From contig NZ_CP077089.1 in NCBI RefSeq assembly GCF_014268445.2, positions 6,557,779-6,621,778 on the forward strand: 64,000 nucleotides of DNA, given 5' to 3'. This DNA comes from Pseudomonas tensinigenes. GTDB lineage: Bacteria > Pseudomonadota > Gammaproteobacteria > Pseudomonadales > Pseudomonadaceae. Below the pieces are notes generated by a model. It made no database searches. It had not been told where the DNA came from and saw only the letters and a list, made by a program, of their open reading frames with translations. Below, piece by piece: positions 1 to 10,159 of the stretch. The translations under genes and the position numbers were made by a program. The stretch's first letter is position 1. The number at the start of each line of letters is the position of its first letter.

Positions 1-251
1 TCGCGCAGCTCGCTGACCGACTCGGCGCCCATGCCCATGGCTACCCGTTCAGGCGTACCGAACAGATTGCCGAGCACCGGAATGTCATAGCCAGTCGGTT
101 TTTCGAACAGCAGCGCCGGGCCCTTGGCTCGCAGCGTGCGGTCGCACACCTCGGTCATTTCCAGCACCGGCGAGACGGGAATCTGGATGCGTTTCAACTC
201 TCCGCGCTGCTCAAGCTGCTGCACGAAATCCCGAAGATCCTTGAATTTCAT
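1..251 (-). CDS. ubiD: UbiD decarboxylase, N-terminal part (cut by window edge)
   Basis: Only the first 83 or so codons are inside the window; the gene runs off the left edge. The protein begins [20 protein letters not shown] and continues with a [11 protein letters not shown] segment and GPALLFE, which are typical of the start of 3-octaprenyl-4-hydroxybenzoate carboxy-lyase. UbiD removes the carboxyl group from the polyprenyl-hydroxybenzoate intermediate of ubiquinone synthesis and uses prenylated FMN supplied by UbiX. The catalytic Glu/Arg region lies outside the window. The 80 bases between this gene and the acyltransferase upstream hold nothing recognisable. Confidence 0.93.
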   Translation of the reverse strand, partial: MKFKDLRDFVQQLEQRGELKRIQIPVSPVLEMTEVCDRTLRAKGPALLFEKPTGYDIPVLGNLFGTPERVAMGMGAESVSELR

Positions 252-331
252 TGACGATGGCACCCTCAAAATAGGCGTACATCCTACCTGCTCTGACGGG
301 CAAACAGCAGCCCGTCAGGCACCGGCATCGC

Positions 332-2287
332 TCAATTGTGCCTCGTGCCCAGCAGCAGCGGTGCAAACAGCGGGCTCAGTCGGGCACTGCCGGCATCCGA
401 CAGGTGATCCTCATCCTTGTACTGCGAATGACCATTGACCTCGATACTGCAGACTCCGTTCGCACACATCAGCGGTGTTGGATCGATCACGTGAACCCCC
501 GGATCGGCGGCGCTCATGGCGTCGAACAAGGTACTGAGGAACTGCTGTCGCGCCAGATGCTCTTCAAGCGGACGGCCCAGCCCTTCGGCCGAACGCCCGA
601 TGCGCGCCAGACTGGTCAACCGGTTGATGATGCCTTTACGTTGTAAAGGCACTTCTTTGAACAACCAGACTTGCGCGCCCGCCGCTCTCAGCGCGGCCAC
701 TCGCGCCTTGAGTGCAACGGCCATGCGTTGCTCGGCCTGGGCAGTAGTGTCGTGGGCGTTGAGCAGTACTTTTTTATCGCCGTCTTCACGGCCGTACACA
801 TAAAGGCTCCAGTTCGAGGCCAGCACTACGTCCTTGATACCTAGGCTGCGCACACGCTCCATGGTTTGTTCGTTGAAGTCTTTGCAACGCTGACGCGGAT
901 CATCGCTCAGAATCGGTGGGCAGGCACTCATGCTGTACAGCCACACCGGACGCCCTTCGCGGCGGGCATTGCTTTCGATGGCCGGCAGCAACGCAGCGGT
1001 GTGGCTGTCGCCCCAGAACAATTGCGTGGCCGGGACATCCTCGCGACCACCCACCAGGCATGCCTTGTCCAGCGACTTGTCCTGGGTGACCAACATGCAC
1101 TTCATCTGCCCGGCGCGCCATTCCCGCGACTGTGCATATTCCAGCGCTTTGCCGGTCAGCCGTTGTGGCACACCGTCAGCTGAACGGATCGCCGAGCCCG
1201 TCGCCACCAACACGACAATCGCAGCCACAGCCCCGGCCAATATGGCGTTACGTCCGGCCAGCAGGCGTTTTTCCCGAAACGGCAACTCGACATAGCGCAG
1301 GCTCAGCCACGCCAGTCCCAGCGCCATGGCCATCCAGGCGAACGCCTCGACAGGCTGAATACCGTCGATGGAAATCGCGTTGGCGTAGACAAAGACCGGC
1401 CAGTGCCACAGGTACAGCGAATAGGAGAGCAACCCGACCCAGACCAACGGCCGCAGGCTCAAGAGTTGCGCGGTCCAGCTCTGACCCTGCGCGCCCGACC
1501 AGATCAATGCCGTGGTACCCAGTACTGGCAGCAACGCCGCCCAGCCCGGAAACACCGTAGATTTGTCGAACGCAAACACCGCAAACAGCACGGCAGCCAG
1601 ACCCGCGATGCCAACCGTTTGATACAACCATGGGCGCACCGCCTGCTTCGGCGCCGGCGTCACCGCGAGCATCGCGCCGCAGAGCAGCTCCCAGGCCCGG
1701 GTCGGCAGCGAGAAGAAGGTGAATTCCGGTTTGTGTTCGATATACGCGATATTCAAGCCGAACGACACCAGCAACACCGCAAACAACATCCAGCGCCAAT
1801 GCCGGACATAACGGATCAGCACCGCCATCAGCAGTGGAAAGAAGATGTAGTACTGCTCTTCTACCGCCAGCGACCAGGTATGCAGCAGCGGCTTCAGATC
1901 GGAGGCCGGCTGGAAGTAGCCATCCTCACGCATGAACAGGATGTTGGAGATGAACAATGACTGATAGCGCACCGTTCGCCCAAGCTCGGAGAAGTCCTTG
2001 GCCGTCAGCAGCAGCCAGCCCAGCGCCAACGTGACCAGCATGACCACGCTCAGCGCAGGAATGATGCGACGGGCACGGCGCGCCCAGAAATCAATGAAAC
2101 TGAAGCGCTGTGCGCTGATTTCTCGGAACAGAATGGTGGTGATCAGGAATCCGGAAATGACGAAAAAGACGTCCACCCCGACAAATCCGCCACTGAATGT
2201 ACTGAATCCGAAATGAAACAGTACGACAGGAATAACCGCCAGTGCCCGTAATCCGTCGATATCACGGCGATTGCCAAACGTGTGCAT
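332..2287 (-). CDS. OafA-type acyltransferase with C-terminal SGNH domain
   Basis: A 651-residue inner-membrane O-acyltransferase, predicted to acetylate a surface polysaccharide. The N-terminal half is acyltransferase-3: RRDIDGLRALAV near residue 8, VDVFFVISGFLIT near 40, then about ten membrane segments. The C-terminal domain is SGNH-like, with GDSH at 426-429 and DEDH ending in His628 as the catalytic Asp/His pair. In this architecture the membrane domain is thought to pass the acyl group across the membrane and the periplasmic SGNH domain to transfer it. I chose the ATG at 2287 because GAGAAAGG lies just upstream and the IDGLRA motif normally sits about ten residues in. A longer reading frame would run into rho. 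The acceptor sugar cannot be told from sequence. Confidence 0.9.
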   Translation of the reverse strand: MHTFGNRRDIDGLRALAVIPVVLFHFGFSTFSGGFVGVDVFFVISGFLITTILFREISAQRFSFIDFWARRARRIIPALSVVMLVTLALGWLLLTAKDFSELGRTVRYQSLFISNILFMREDGYFQPASDLKPLLHTWSLAVEEQYYIFFPLLMAVLIRYVRHWRWMLFAVLLVSFGLNIAYIEHKPEFTFFSLPTRAWELLCGAMLAVTPAPKQAVRPWLYQTVGIAGLAAVLFAVFAFDKSTVFPGWAALLPVLGTTALIWSGAQGQSWTAQLLSLRPLVWVGLLSYSLYLWHWPVFVYANAISIDGIQPVEAFAWMAMALGLAWLSLRYVELPFREKRLLAGRNAILAGAVAAIVVLVATGSAIRSADGVPQRLTGKALEYAQSREWRAGQMKCMLVTQDKSLDKACLVGGREDVPATQLFWGDSHTAALLPAIESNARREGRPVWLYSMSACPPILSDDPRQRCKDFNEQTMERVRSLGIKDVVLASNWSLYVYGREDGDKKVLLNAHDTTAQAEQRMAVALKARVAALRAAGAQVWLFKEVPLQRKGIINRLTSLARIGRSAEGLGRPLEEHLARQQFLSTLFDAMSAADPGVHVIDPTPLMCANGVCSIEVNGHSQYKDEDHLSDAGSARLSPLFAPLLLGTRHN

Positions 2288-2380
2288 GAAAACCTTTCTC
2301 TTTTTGGATACAGCGTCCCTGGAAAGCGCGAAAGTTATCAGCAGCGTACATTTCAATCCAGACACAAATAATCCGGCGCA

Positions 2381-2412
2381 AAAAAAAACGCCCCTTTCGG
2401 GGCGTTCTTTTT
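2381..2412 (-). terminator. Intrinsic terminator of rho
   Basis: AACGCCCC-TTTC-GGGGCGTT hairpin directly after the rho stop codon. It has an A-run on one side and a T-run on the other, so it is a good terminator for rho on the minus strand. It separates rho from the acyltransferase gene downstream. Confidence 0.85.
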
Positions 2413-2427
2413 CAAACCGCTTACGTA

Positions 2428-3687
<1,260 letters not shown>

Positions 3688-3741
3688 ATAGGAATGACGT
3701 AATCATTTATGGAGGGGGGGAAATTAAGCTTTTGGCTTAAT
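3688..3741 (-). promoter_or_regulatory. rho mRNA leader: hairpin plus C-rich run, no clear Shine-Dalgarno
   Basis: Read on the minus strand, a perfect 7-bp inverted repeat (ATTAAGC-loop-GCTTAAT, 3723-3741) is followed by a C-rich run (TTTCCCCCCCTCC) and about 25 bases later by the rho ATG. No AGGAGG-like site precedes the ATG. Rho is autoregulated in E. coli and prefers C-rich unstructured RNA, so this leader may be where Rho limits its own synthesis. The repeat and C-run are seen; the regulatory role is inferred. Confidence 0.4.
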
Positions 3742-3885
3742 GAGGCCGCGCCGCGGAGAAGGCGACAGGATCGCGAACTAATTCGAAAAGGAGTGCGTCG
3801 GCGACGGCTAGCAGGGGGCAATGGAGAAACCAGTGCGGGGCCGAATGTACCACCTGAGTTTCGGAGCGTCTAGCCCTGAATACGC

Positions 3886-3917
3886 AAAAAGCCCCGCTAT
3901 TTTGCGGGGCTTTTTTT
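3886..3917 (-). terminator. Intrinsic terminator of trxA
   Basis: GCCCCGC-TATTT-GCGGGGC hairpin flanked by an A5 run and a T7 run, 20 bases after the trxA stop codon. Confidence 0.85.
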
Positions 3918-3937
3918 CAGGCACTTTACAGCGACGC

Positions 3938-4267
3938 TTAGATGTTGGCGTCGAGGAAAGCAGCCAGTTGCGACTTCGACAGGGCGCCGACTTTGGTCGC
4001 TTCAACGTTGCCGTTCTTGAACAGCATCAGCGTCGGGATACCACGCACGCCGTGCTTGGCCGGGGTTTCCTGGTTCTCGTCGATGTTCAGTTTGGCAACG
4101 GTCAGCTTGCCTTTGTAAGTCTCGGCAATCTCGTCCAGAACCGGAGCGATCATTTTGCAAGGACCGCACCATTCGGCCCAGTAATCGACCAGGACAGCGC
4201 CTTCGGCCTTGAGGACGTCAACGTCGAAGCTAGCGTCGGTGACGTGTTTGATAAGATCGCTGCTCAT
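3938..4267 (-). CDS. trxA: Thioredoxin 1
   Basis: A 109-residue cytoplasmic thiol-disulfide reductase that supplies electrons to ribonucleotide reductase, PAPS reductase and other enzymes, and is itself reduced by thioredoxin reductase. The WCGPC active site has Cys34 and Cys37, and the cis-proline loop is GIPTLM near 76. The length and the start MSSDLIKHV match the family. The gene has its own terminator and a candidate promoter, so it is probably a single-gene unit next to rho, as elsewhere in Pseudomonas. Confidence 0.98.
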   Translation of the reverse strand: MSSDLIKHVTDASFDVDVLKAEGAVLVDYWAEWCGPCKMIAPVLDEIAETYKGKLTVAKLNIDENQETPAKHGVRGIPTLMLFKNGNVEATKVGALSKSQLAAFLDANI

Positions 4268-4303
4268 GGAATTCTCCAGGTTGTAAGCAAAAAAACGTGG
4301 CCC

Positions 4304-4332
4304 ATCATAGCCGCCCTTCCCCTGTTCAGGAA
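4304..4332 (-). promoter_or_regulatory. Candidate sigma-70 promoter of trxA
   Basis: On the minus strand a TATGAT -10 box stands 17 bases after a poor -35 (TTCCTG), about 40 bases upstream of the trxA start. Only the -10 is convincing. Confidence 0.35.
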
Positions 4333-4387
4333 GCCGCAGTTGATTGAGTCTTGCTATGGCACTCGATGAGTTTGGGTATAGCTCAAG

Positions 4388-5095
4388 TCACGCCGTGGCG
4401 GGGGCGATGAAGGAAATTCCGGTACGCAGGGCGGCGTTGCGCACGTGTTCCTGCATGGCTTTTTGCGCCGCACCCGACGCCCGGCGCGCGAGGGCGCGGA
4501 GGATCTTGCGGTGTTCCTGCCAGGTTTCCATGGCGCGTTCGGCACGGATGAACGGTAGTTTCTGGCTTTCCAGGAACATTTCAGCGCTGGCCGTAAGGAT
4601 GCTCAGCATCGCCTGATTGCCGCTGGCCAGTAGAATGCGTCGGTGGAACTCGAAGTCGAGTTTCGCCGCCGCGTCAAAGTCGCCGGCCTTCAACTGATCG
4701 CGCATGGCCGCGACATTGTCTTCCAGCGCATCCAGATCGAACGTGCTCAACGTCACCGCCGCCAGCCCCGCCGCAAATCCTTCCAGCGCATAGCGCAGTT
4801 GAAAGATGTCCAGTGGCGACGCCTGCGCCGCGAACGACCAGCCCGGTGCGTTTTCGCCACGCGACAATTCCACTGGCGACTGCACGAACACGCCCTTGCC
4901 CGGCTGAATACTGACCACACCCAGCGCACTCAGCGACGACAACGCCTCACGCAACGACGCCCGACTCACGCCCAATTGCAGCGCCAGATCCCGCTGCGAC
5001 GGCAAGGCATCACCCGCGCCGAAACCCTGCTCGGTGATCAGTTTGCGGATCGCTTGCAGCGCCACTTCGGGTACCGCACGGGAAATCGAATTCAT
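4388..5095 (-). CDS. FadR/GntR-family transcriptional regulator
   Basis: A 235-residue DNA-binding repressor or activator. The winged helix-turn-helix lies at about 10-75 (LPSQRDLALQLGVSRASLRE, then a PGKGVFV wing). The C-terminal FCD ligand-binding domain (about 95-225) carries the acidic and histidine residues of the metal-binding type (LDFEFHRRI, QEHRKIL, MQEHVRNA). It is divergent from the amino-acid ABC transporter operon at 5352-8198, so it probably controls that operon in response to the transported compound or a relative. The inducer is unknown. Upstream of the ATG there is only a weak ribosome-binding site. Confidence 0.85.
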   Translation of the reverse strand: MNSISRAVPEVALQAIRKLITEQGFGAGDALPSQRDLALQLGVSRASLREALSSLSALGVVSIQPGKGVFVQSPVELSRGENAPGWSFAAQASPLDIFQLRYALEGFAAGLAAVTLSTFDLDALEDNVAAMRDQLKAGDFDAAAKLDFEFHRRILLASGNQAMLSILTASAEMFLESQKLPFIRAERAMETWQEHRKILRALARRASGAAQKAMQEHVRNAALRTGISFIAPATA

Positions 5096-5224
5096 GGTTT
5101 TTCAGACGCGCCAGGCCAATGTGCGGCTAGTTGTAAAGCTATTCGCCGAGTCCGGCAAGTCGTGCCCCAGCGGGGTTCGGTGCTGCGGAGCGATGCGCGA
5201 TAGCGGTGCGAAAAACAACCTGAC

Positions 5225-5235
5225 TGTTCAGACCA
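5225..5235. promoter_or_regulatory. Candidate FadR-type operator
   Basis: TGTTCAGACCA is an imperfect 11-bp palindrome that differs at one position from TNGTNNNACNA, a pattern reported for several FCD-type GntR regulators. It lies in the 256-bp divergent region between the regulator and the transporter operon. It is a single site found by eye. Confidence 0.3.
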
Positions 5236-5351
5236 GTAAGACCGAACAAACCCGCTGAAACCGCGGCCTGCCACGACGAAAGCCACGTATTGGCACGGCC
5301 CATGCTCTGTCCGAACGCAGAAATCACTTCCCGCCGATCCGGAGATTGTTC

Positions 5352-6137
5352 ATGACTAAGCGTTACAGCGCCCTCCTCGCCGCCCTGTTTTCTTCTTTGT
5401 TGCTCAGCCAGGCTCCCGCTCACGCCGACGGTCTCGACGACGTGGTCAAACGCGGCACGCTGAAAGTCGCCGTGCCCCAGGACTTCCCGCCGTTCGGCTC
5501 GGTCGGCCCGGACATGAAACCTCGTGGTCTGGACATCGACACGGCGAAATTGCTGGCCGACCAGCTCAAGGTCAAACTCGAACTGACCCCGGTCAACAGC
5601 ACCAACCGCATTCCGTTCCTGACCACCGGCAAGGTCGACCTGGTGATTTCCAGCCTCGGCAAAAACCCTGAGCGCGAGAAAGTCATCGACTTCTCCCGCG
5701 CTTATGCACCGTTCTACCTCGCCGTGTTCGGCCCGCCGGACGCCGCCATCACCAGCCTCGACGACCTCAAGGGCAAGACCATCAGCGTCACCCGTGGCGC
5801 CATCGAAGACATCGAACTGACCAAAGTCGCCCCCGAAGGCGTGACCATCAAACGCTTCGAAGACAACAACTCGACCATCGCCGCCTACCTCGCCGGCCAG
5901 GTCGACCTGATCGCCAGCGGCAACGTGGTGATGGTCGCGATCAGCGAAAAGAACCCGAAGCGTGTGCCGGCGCTGAAAGTGAAGCTCAAGGATTCGCCGG
6001 TCTACGTCGGTGTGAACAAGAACGAAGCGGAGCTGCTGGCCAAGGTCAACGACATCCTGACCACCGCCAAGGCTGACGGCGCGCTGGAAAAGAATTCGCA
6101 GACCTGGCTGAAAGAGCCGCTGCCGGCCGATCTCTGA
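5352..6137 (+). CDS. Amino-acid ABC transporter, periplasmic binding protein
   Basis: A 261-residue family-3 extracellular solute-binding protein. The signal peptide runs to APAHA near residue 26. The mature protein starts DGLDDVVKRGTLKVAVPQDFPPF, followed by GLDIDTAKLLADQL and VDLVISSLGKNPEREKVIDFS, as in polar amino-acid binders. I chose the ATG at 5352 because GGAG lies eight bases upstream; a TTG two codons earlier is less likely. It opens a four-gene operon with two permeases and an ATPase. The ligand is probably a polar amino acid or derivative but cannot be specified. Confidence 0.92.
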   Translation: MTKRYSALLAALFSSLLLSQAPAHADGLDDVVKRGTLKVAVPQDFPPFGSVGPDMKPRGLDIDTAKLLADQLKVKLELTPVNSTNRIPFLTTGKVDLVISSLGKNPEREKVIDFSRAYAPFYLAVFGPPDAAITSLDDLKGKTISVTRGAIEDIELTKVAPEGVTIKRFEDNNSTIAAYLAGQVDLIASGNVVMVAISEKNPKRVPALKVKLKDSPVYVGVNKNEAELLAKVNDILTTAKADGALEKNSQTWLKEPLPADL

Positions 6138-6158
6138 TCGACTGAGCGGGAGACCTTC

Positions 6159-6827
6159 ATGGCTTATCAGTTCGATTTCATGCCGGTGGTGGAAAACACC
6201 GACCTGTTGCTGCGCGGGGCGCTGTTTACCCTTGAGCTGACGGCCATCGGAGCGCTGCTCGGGGTTGGCGTCGGGATTGTCGGGGCGCTGGTGCGGGCGT
6301 GGAACATCCGCCCGTTCTCGGCAATCTTTGGCGTCTACGTCGAGTTGATCCGCAACACGCCGTTTCTGGTGCAGTTGTTCTTCATCTTCTTCGGTTTGCC
6401 GTCGCTTGGCGTGCAGATTTCCGAATGGCAGGCGGCGGTGCTGGCGATGGTGATCAACCTCGGCGCCTATTCGACCGAGATCATTCGCGCCGGCATTCAG
6501 GCGATCCCGCGCGGGCAACTGGAAGCCGCAGCGGCGCTGGCGATGACGCGCTTCGAGGCGTTTCGTCATGTGGTGCTGCTGCCGGCACTGGGCAAGGTCT
6601 GGCCGGCGCTGAGCAGCCAGATCATCATCGTCATGCTCGGCTCGGCGGTGTGTTCACAGATCGCCACGGAAGAGCTGAGCTTCGCCGCCAACTTCATTCA
6701 GTCGCGCAACTTCCGCGCTTTTGAAACCTACGCGCTGACCACGCTGATCTATCTGTGCATGGCGCTGCTGATCCGCCAACTGCTCAACTGGATCGGTCGC
6801 CGCTACATCAGCAGGAGCCGCGCATGA
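6159..6827 (+). CDS. Amino-acid ABC transporter permease (first of pair)
   Basis: A 222-residue HisMQ-type inner-membrane permease with about five membrane segments. The conserved EAA loop is visible as GQLEAAAALAMTRFEAFRHVVLPA-like sequence around residue 112-135. It carries the TGALLTLELTAIG-type N-terminal helix typical of the family. GGGAG precedes the ATG. Its stop codon overlaps the start of the next permease (ATGA), so the two are translationally coupled and probably form the heterodimeric channel. Confidence 0.9.
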   Translation: MAYQFDFMPVVENTDLLLRGALFTLELTAIGALLGVGVGIVGALVRAWNIRPFSAIFGVYVELIRNTPFLVQLFFIFFGLPSLGVQISEWQAAVLAMVINLGAYSTEIIRAGIQAIPRGQLEAAAALAMTRFEAFRHVVLLPALGKVWPALSSQIIIVMLGSAVCSQIATEELSFAANFIQSRNFRAFETYALTTLIYLCMALLIRQLLNWIGRRYISRSRA

Positions 6828-7474
6828 GCGATTTCACCTTCTGGGACATCCTGCGCAACCTGCTCGTCGGCCTGCAATGGACGCTGGCGCTGTCGCTGGT
6901 GGCGTTCATTGGCGGTGGGATCGTCGGGCTGCTGATCCTGATCATGCGCATCTCGAAAAACTCTCTGCCAAGCAGCATCGCCCGCACCTGGATCGAGCTG
7001 TTCCAAGGCACGCCACTGTTGATGCAGCTGTTTCTGGTGTTCTTCGGCGTGGCGCTGGCCGGGATCGAAATCTCGCCGTGGATGGCCGCAGCGATTGCGC
7101 TGACCTTGTTCACCAGCGCCTATCTGGCAGAGATCTGGCGCGGCTGCGTCGAGTCGATCTCCAATGGCCAGTGGGAAGCCTCGGCGAGTCTGGCGCTCAA
7201 TCCGCTGGAGCAGCTGCGCTACGTGATCCTGCCGCAAGCGCTGCGCATTGCCGTGGCGCCGACCGTGGGCTTCTCGGTGCAAGTGGTCAAAGGCACCGCC
7301 GTCACCTCGATCATCGGCTTCACCGAGCTGACCAAGACCGGCGGCATGCTTGCCAACGCCACGTTTGAACCGTTCATGGTCTACGGCCTCGTCGCCCTCG
7401 GCTACTTCCTGCTCTGCTACCCCTTGTCCCTCAGTGCGCGCTACCTGGAAAGGAGACTGCATGCCTCTGCTTAG
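6824..7474 (+). CDS. Amino-acid ABC transporter permease (second of pair)
   Basis: A 216-residue HisMQ-type permease that begins MSDFTFWDILRNLLVGLQWT. The EAA loop is GQWEASASLALNPLEQLRYV around residue 125. I chose the ATG at 6824, preceded by AGGAG, over an upstream in-frame ATG inside the previous gene. It overlaps the first permease by four bases and the ATPase gene by fourteen, which shows a tightly coupled operon. It is predicted to pair with the first permease to form the membrane channel. Confidence 0.9.
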   Translation: MSDFTFWDILRNLLVGLQWTLALSLVAFIGGGIVGLLILIMRISKNSLPSSIARTWIELFQGTPLLMQLFLVFFGVALAGIEISPWMAAAIALTLFTSAYLAEIWRGCVESISNGQWEASASLALNPLEQLRYVILPQALRIAVAPTVGFSVQVVKGTAVTSIIGFTELTKTGGMLANATFEPFMVYGLVALGYFLLCYPLSLSARYLERRLHASA

Positions 7475-8198
7475 AATTTCCGCCCTGCATAAATACTACG
7501 GCGATCACCACGTGCTCAAAGGCATCGACCTCAGCGTCGAAGAAGGCCAGGTCGTGGCAATCATCGGCCGCAGCGGCTCGGGCAAATCCACCCTGCTGCG
7601 TACGCTCAATGGTCTGGAGTCGATCAACGACGGCGTGATCGAAGTCGACGGCGAATACCTCGACGCCGCCCGCGCTGATCTGCGCAGCTTGCGGCAGAAG
7701 GTCGGCATGGTGTTTCAGCAATTCAACCTGTTCCCGCACCTGACCGTGGGCGAAAACGTCATGCTCGCGCCGCAGGTGGTGCAGAAAGTGCCGAAAGCCA
7801 AAGCGGCGGAACTGGCGCGGGAGATGCTTGAGCGGGTTGGTCTCGGAGAAAAATTTGATGCCTTCCCGGATCGGCTGTCCGGCGGGCAACAGCAACGCGT
7901 GGCGATTGCCCGGGCGCTGGCGATGTCGCCGAAGGTTTTGCTCTGCGACGAGATCACCTCGGCGCTCGACCCGGAACTGGTCAATGAAGTGCTCAGCGTG
8001 GTGCGGCAATTGGCCAAGGAAGGCATGACGCTGATCATGGTCACCCACGAAATGCGCTTTGCCCGCGAGGTGGGAGACAAATTGGTGTTCATGCACCATG
8101 GCAAGGTGCATGAGGTGGGGGATCCTAAGGTGTTGTTTGCCAATCCGCAGACGGCGGAGTTGGCGAACTTTATTGGCACGGTGGAAGCGACAGCCTGA
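7461..8198 (+). CDS. Amino-acid ABC transporter ATP-binding protein
   Basis: A 245-residue ATPase of the HisP/GlnQ class. It has Walker A GRSGSGKST near 35, a Q-loop (MVFQQFNLFPHLT), signature LSGGQQQR, Walker B VLLCDEITSALD and switch His in VTHEMRFA. AAGGAG precedes the ATG at 7461, which lies inside the end of the upstream permease gene. It powers import by the two permeases. It is the last gene of the operon, followed by a repeat pair and no obvious terminator. Confidence 0.93.
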   Translation: MPLLRISALHKYYGDHHVLKGIDLSVEEGQVVAIIGRSGSGKSTLLRTLNGLESINDGVIEVDGEYLDAARADLRSLRQKVGMVFQQFNLFPHLTVGENVMLAPQVVQKVPKAKAAELAREMLERVGLGEKFDAFPDRLSGGQQQRVAIARALAMSPKVLLCDEITSALDPELVNEVLSVVRQLAKEGMTLIMVTHEMRFAREVGDKLVFMHHGKVHEVGDPKVLFANPQTAELANFIGTVEATA

Positions 8199-8225
8199 AA
8201 TAGCCGTAGTGATGGGGCGGACGCC

Positions 8226-8290
8226 TTCGCGAGCAGGCTCGCTCCCACAGGGGATATGCATTCCAATGTGGGAGCGAGCCTGCTCGCGAA
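8226..8290. repeat. Inverted REP pair (GAGCAGGCTCGCTCCCAC family)
   Basis: Two REP copies face each other (TTCGCGAGCAGGCTCGCTCC and its complement), separated by about 20 bases, in the gap between the transporter operon and ppx. This is one of nine such loci in the window. Confidence 0.9.
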
Positions 8291-8407
8291 TGGCCACGCT
8301 GCGGTCTCAAGCTTTTCTGCGCTGAATCAACGGTTTGAACCGTGCGCGTTGGCGCCAGCGTTTGATCGTGGCACGATGACGGGGTTATCGACCGAGACCC
8401 CCTGACC

Positions 8408-9910
8408 ATGCCGCAATCCCAAGCCAAGAATCTGTCCCTGATCGCCGCAATCGACCTGGGCTCGAACAGCTTTCACATGGTCGTGGCCAAGGCCCAGAAC
8501 GGCGAAATCCGCATTCTCGAGCGCCTCGGCGAGAAGGTTCAACTGGCTGCCGGCATCGACGATGAGCGCAAACTCAACGAAGAATCGATGCAACGCGGCC
8601 TCGATTGCCTAAAGCGTTTTGCCCAACTGATCAACGGTATGCCGCTGGGCGCCGTGCGCATCGTCGGCACCAACGCCCTGCGTGAAGCGCGCAACCGCCT
8701 CGAATTCATCCACCGCGCCGAAGAAATCCTCGGCCACCCGGTGGAAGTCATTTCCGGCCGTGAAGAGGCGCGACTGATTTATCTGGGCGTGTCGCACACC
8801 CTCGCCGACACCCCGGGCAAACGTCTGGTCGCCGACATCGGCGGCGGCAGTACCGAGTTCATCATCGGCCAGCGCTTCGAGCCACTGCTGCGCGAAAGTC
8901 TGCAAATGGGCTGCGTCAGCTTCACCCAGCGTTACTTCAAGGACGGCAAGATCACCCCGGCCCGCTACGCCCAGGCATACACCGCGGCGCGGCTGGAGAT
9001 CATGAGCATCGAACACGCCCTGCACCGCCTGACCTGGGATGAAGCCATCGGCTCCTCGGGCACCATCCGCGCCATCGGCCTGGCACTGAAGGCCGGCGGC
9101 CATGGCACTGGCGAAGTGAATGCCGAAGGTCTGGCGTGGCTCAAGCGCCGGCTGTTCAAGCTCGGTGACGTCGACAAGATCGATTTCGAAGGCATCAAGC
9201 CTGATCGCCGGACCATTTTCCCGGCGGGCCTGGCGATTCTCGAAGCGATTTTCGACGCCCTCGAACTGCAACGCATGGATCACTGCGACGGCGCGCTGCG
9301 TGAGGGCGTGCTCTACGACCTGCTCGGCCGCCATCATCACGAAGACGTGCGCGAACGTACGTTAACTTCGCTGATGGAGCGCTATCACGTCGATCTGGAG
9401 CAGGCGGCGCGTGTGGAACGCAAAGCGTTGCACGCATTTGATCAGGTGGCGGTGGACTGGGAACTGGATGACGGCATCTGGCGCGAACTCCTCGGTTGGG
9501 CAGCGAAAGTGCACGAAGTCGGCCTCGACATCGCGCACTATCATTACCATAAGCACGGCGCTTATCTGATCGAGCACTCGGACCTTGCCGGGTTCTCCCG
9601 CGAAGACCAACAGATGCTCGCGCTATTGGTGCGCGGCCACCGCCGCAACATTCCCAAGGACAAGTTTGCCGATTTCGGCGACGACGGCGACAAGCTGATT
9701 CGCCTGTGCGTGCTGCTGCGCTTTGCGATCCTGTTCCACCATATTCGTGGCACCCAAGCGATGCCGCAGGTGGTGCTGCACGCCAAGGGCAACACCCTGG
9801 ATGTGGAATTCCCGGAGAACTGGCTGGATGAGAATCAGCTGACTCAGGCGGATTTCGGGCTTGAGGCGGATTGGCTGACGCGGGTGGGGATTGTGCTTAC
9901 GGTGCATTGA
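8408..9910 (+). CDS. ppx: Exopolyphosphatase
   Basis: A 500-residue Ppx/GppA phosphatase that removes terminal phosphates from polyphosphate and may also act on pppGpp. The actin-like ATPase fold shows [14 protein letters not shown] at the N-terminus, [12 protein letters not shown], and [10 protein letters not shown] near 145. The C-terminal helical HD-like domain carries [16 protein letters not shown]. The length matches E. coli Ppx. The ribosome-binding site is weak. It is convergent with ppk, the enzyme of opposite function, and the two genes share a short repeat-containing gap. Confidence 0.95.
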   Translation: MPQSQAKNLSLIAAIDLGSNSFHMVVAKAQNGEIRILERLGEKVQLAAGIDDERKLNEESMQRGLDCLKRFAQLINGMPLGAVRIVGTNALREARNRLEFIHRAEEILGHPVEVISGREEARLIYLGVSHTLADTPGKRLVADIGGGSTEFIIGQRFEPLLRESLQMGCVSFTQRYFKDGKITPARYAQAYTAARLEIMSIEHALHRLTWDEAIGSSGTIRAIGLALKAGGHGTGEVNAEGLAWLKRRLFKLGDVDKIDFEGIKPDRRTIFPAGLAILEAIFDALELQRMDHCDGALREGVLYDLLGRHHHEDVRERTLTSLMERYHVDLEQAARVERKALHAFDQVAVDWELDDGIWRELLGWAAKVHEVGLDIAHYHYHKHGAYLIEHSDLAGFSREDQQMLALLVRGHRRNIPKDKFADFGDDGDKLIRLCVLLRFAILFHHIRGTQAMPQVVLHAKGNTLDVEFPENWLDENQLTQADFGLEADWLTRVGIVLTVH

Positions 9911-9927
9911 GTTAGTGAGTCAGGCAC

Positions 9928-9959
9928 AAAAAAGGCGATCCGTTGGGATCGCCTTTTTA
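9928..9959 (+). terminator. Intrinsic terminator of ppx
   Basis: AAAAGGCGATCC-GTT-GGGATCGCCTTTTT hairpin with a T-run, 18 bases after the ppx stop codon. Confidence 0.85.
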
Positions 9960-9991
9960 TTGGGTTCGACTTGAGTGAAGAGGTGAACCTT

Positions 9992-10141
9992 CCCCCTCAC
10001 CCCAGCCCTCTCCCGAGGGAGAGGGAGCCGATCGCCGTTGGCTTCAAGGCCTGAGTTCGACTCGGTAGTTCAGGTCGGCGTAACTCGCCCATCCAACCCG
10101 GTCAGTCCCCTCTCCCTCCGGGAGAGGGCTAGGGTGAGGGG
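9992..10141. repeat. Large inverted repeat in the ppx-ppk gap
   Basis: Two copies of a CCCCTCACCCCAGCCCTCTCCC-type repeat (9992-10025 and 10107-10141) stand in opposite orientation. Each contains its own short palindrome (CTCCCGAGGGAG; CTCCCTCCGGGAG). They differ from the REP family found elsewhere in the window, and this type recurs between genes in many proteobacteria. Transcripts from either convergent gene would fold into a long stem here. Confidence 0.75.
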
Positions 10142-10159
10142 CTTTTGACCTTCAAGGCT

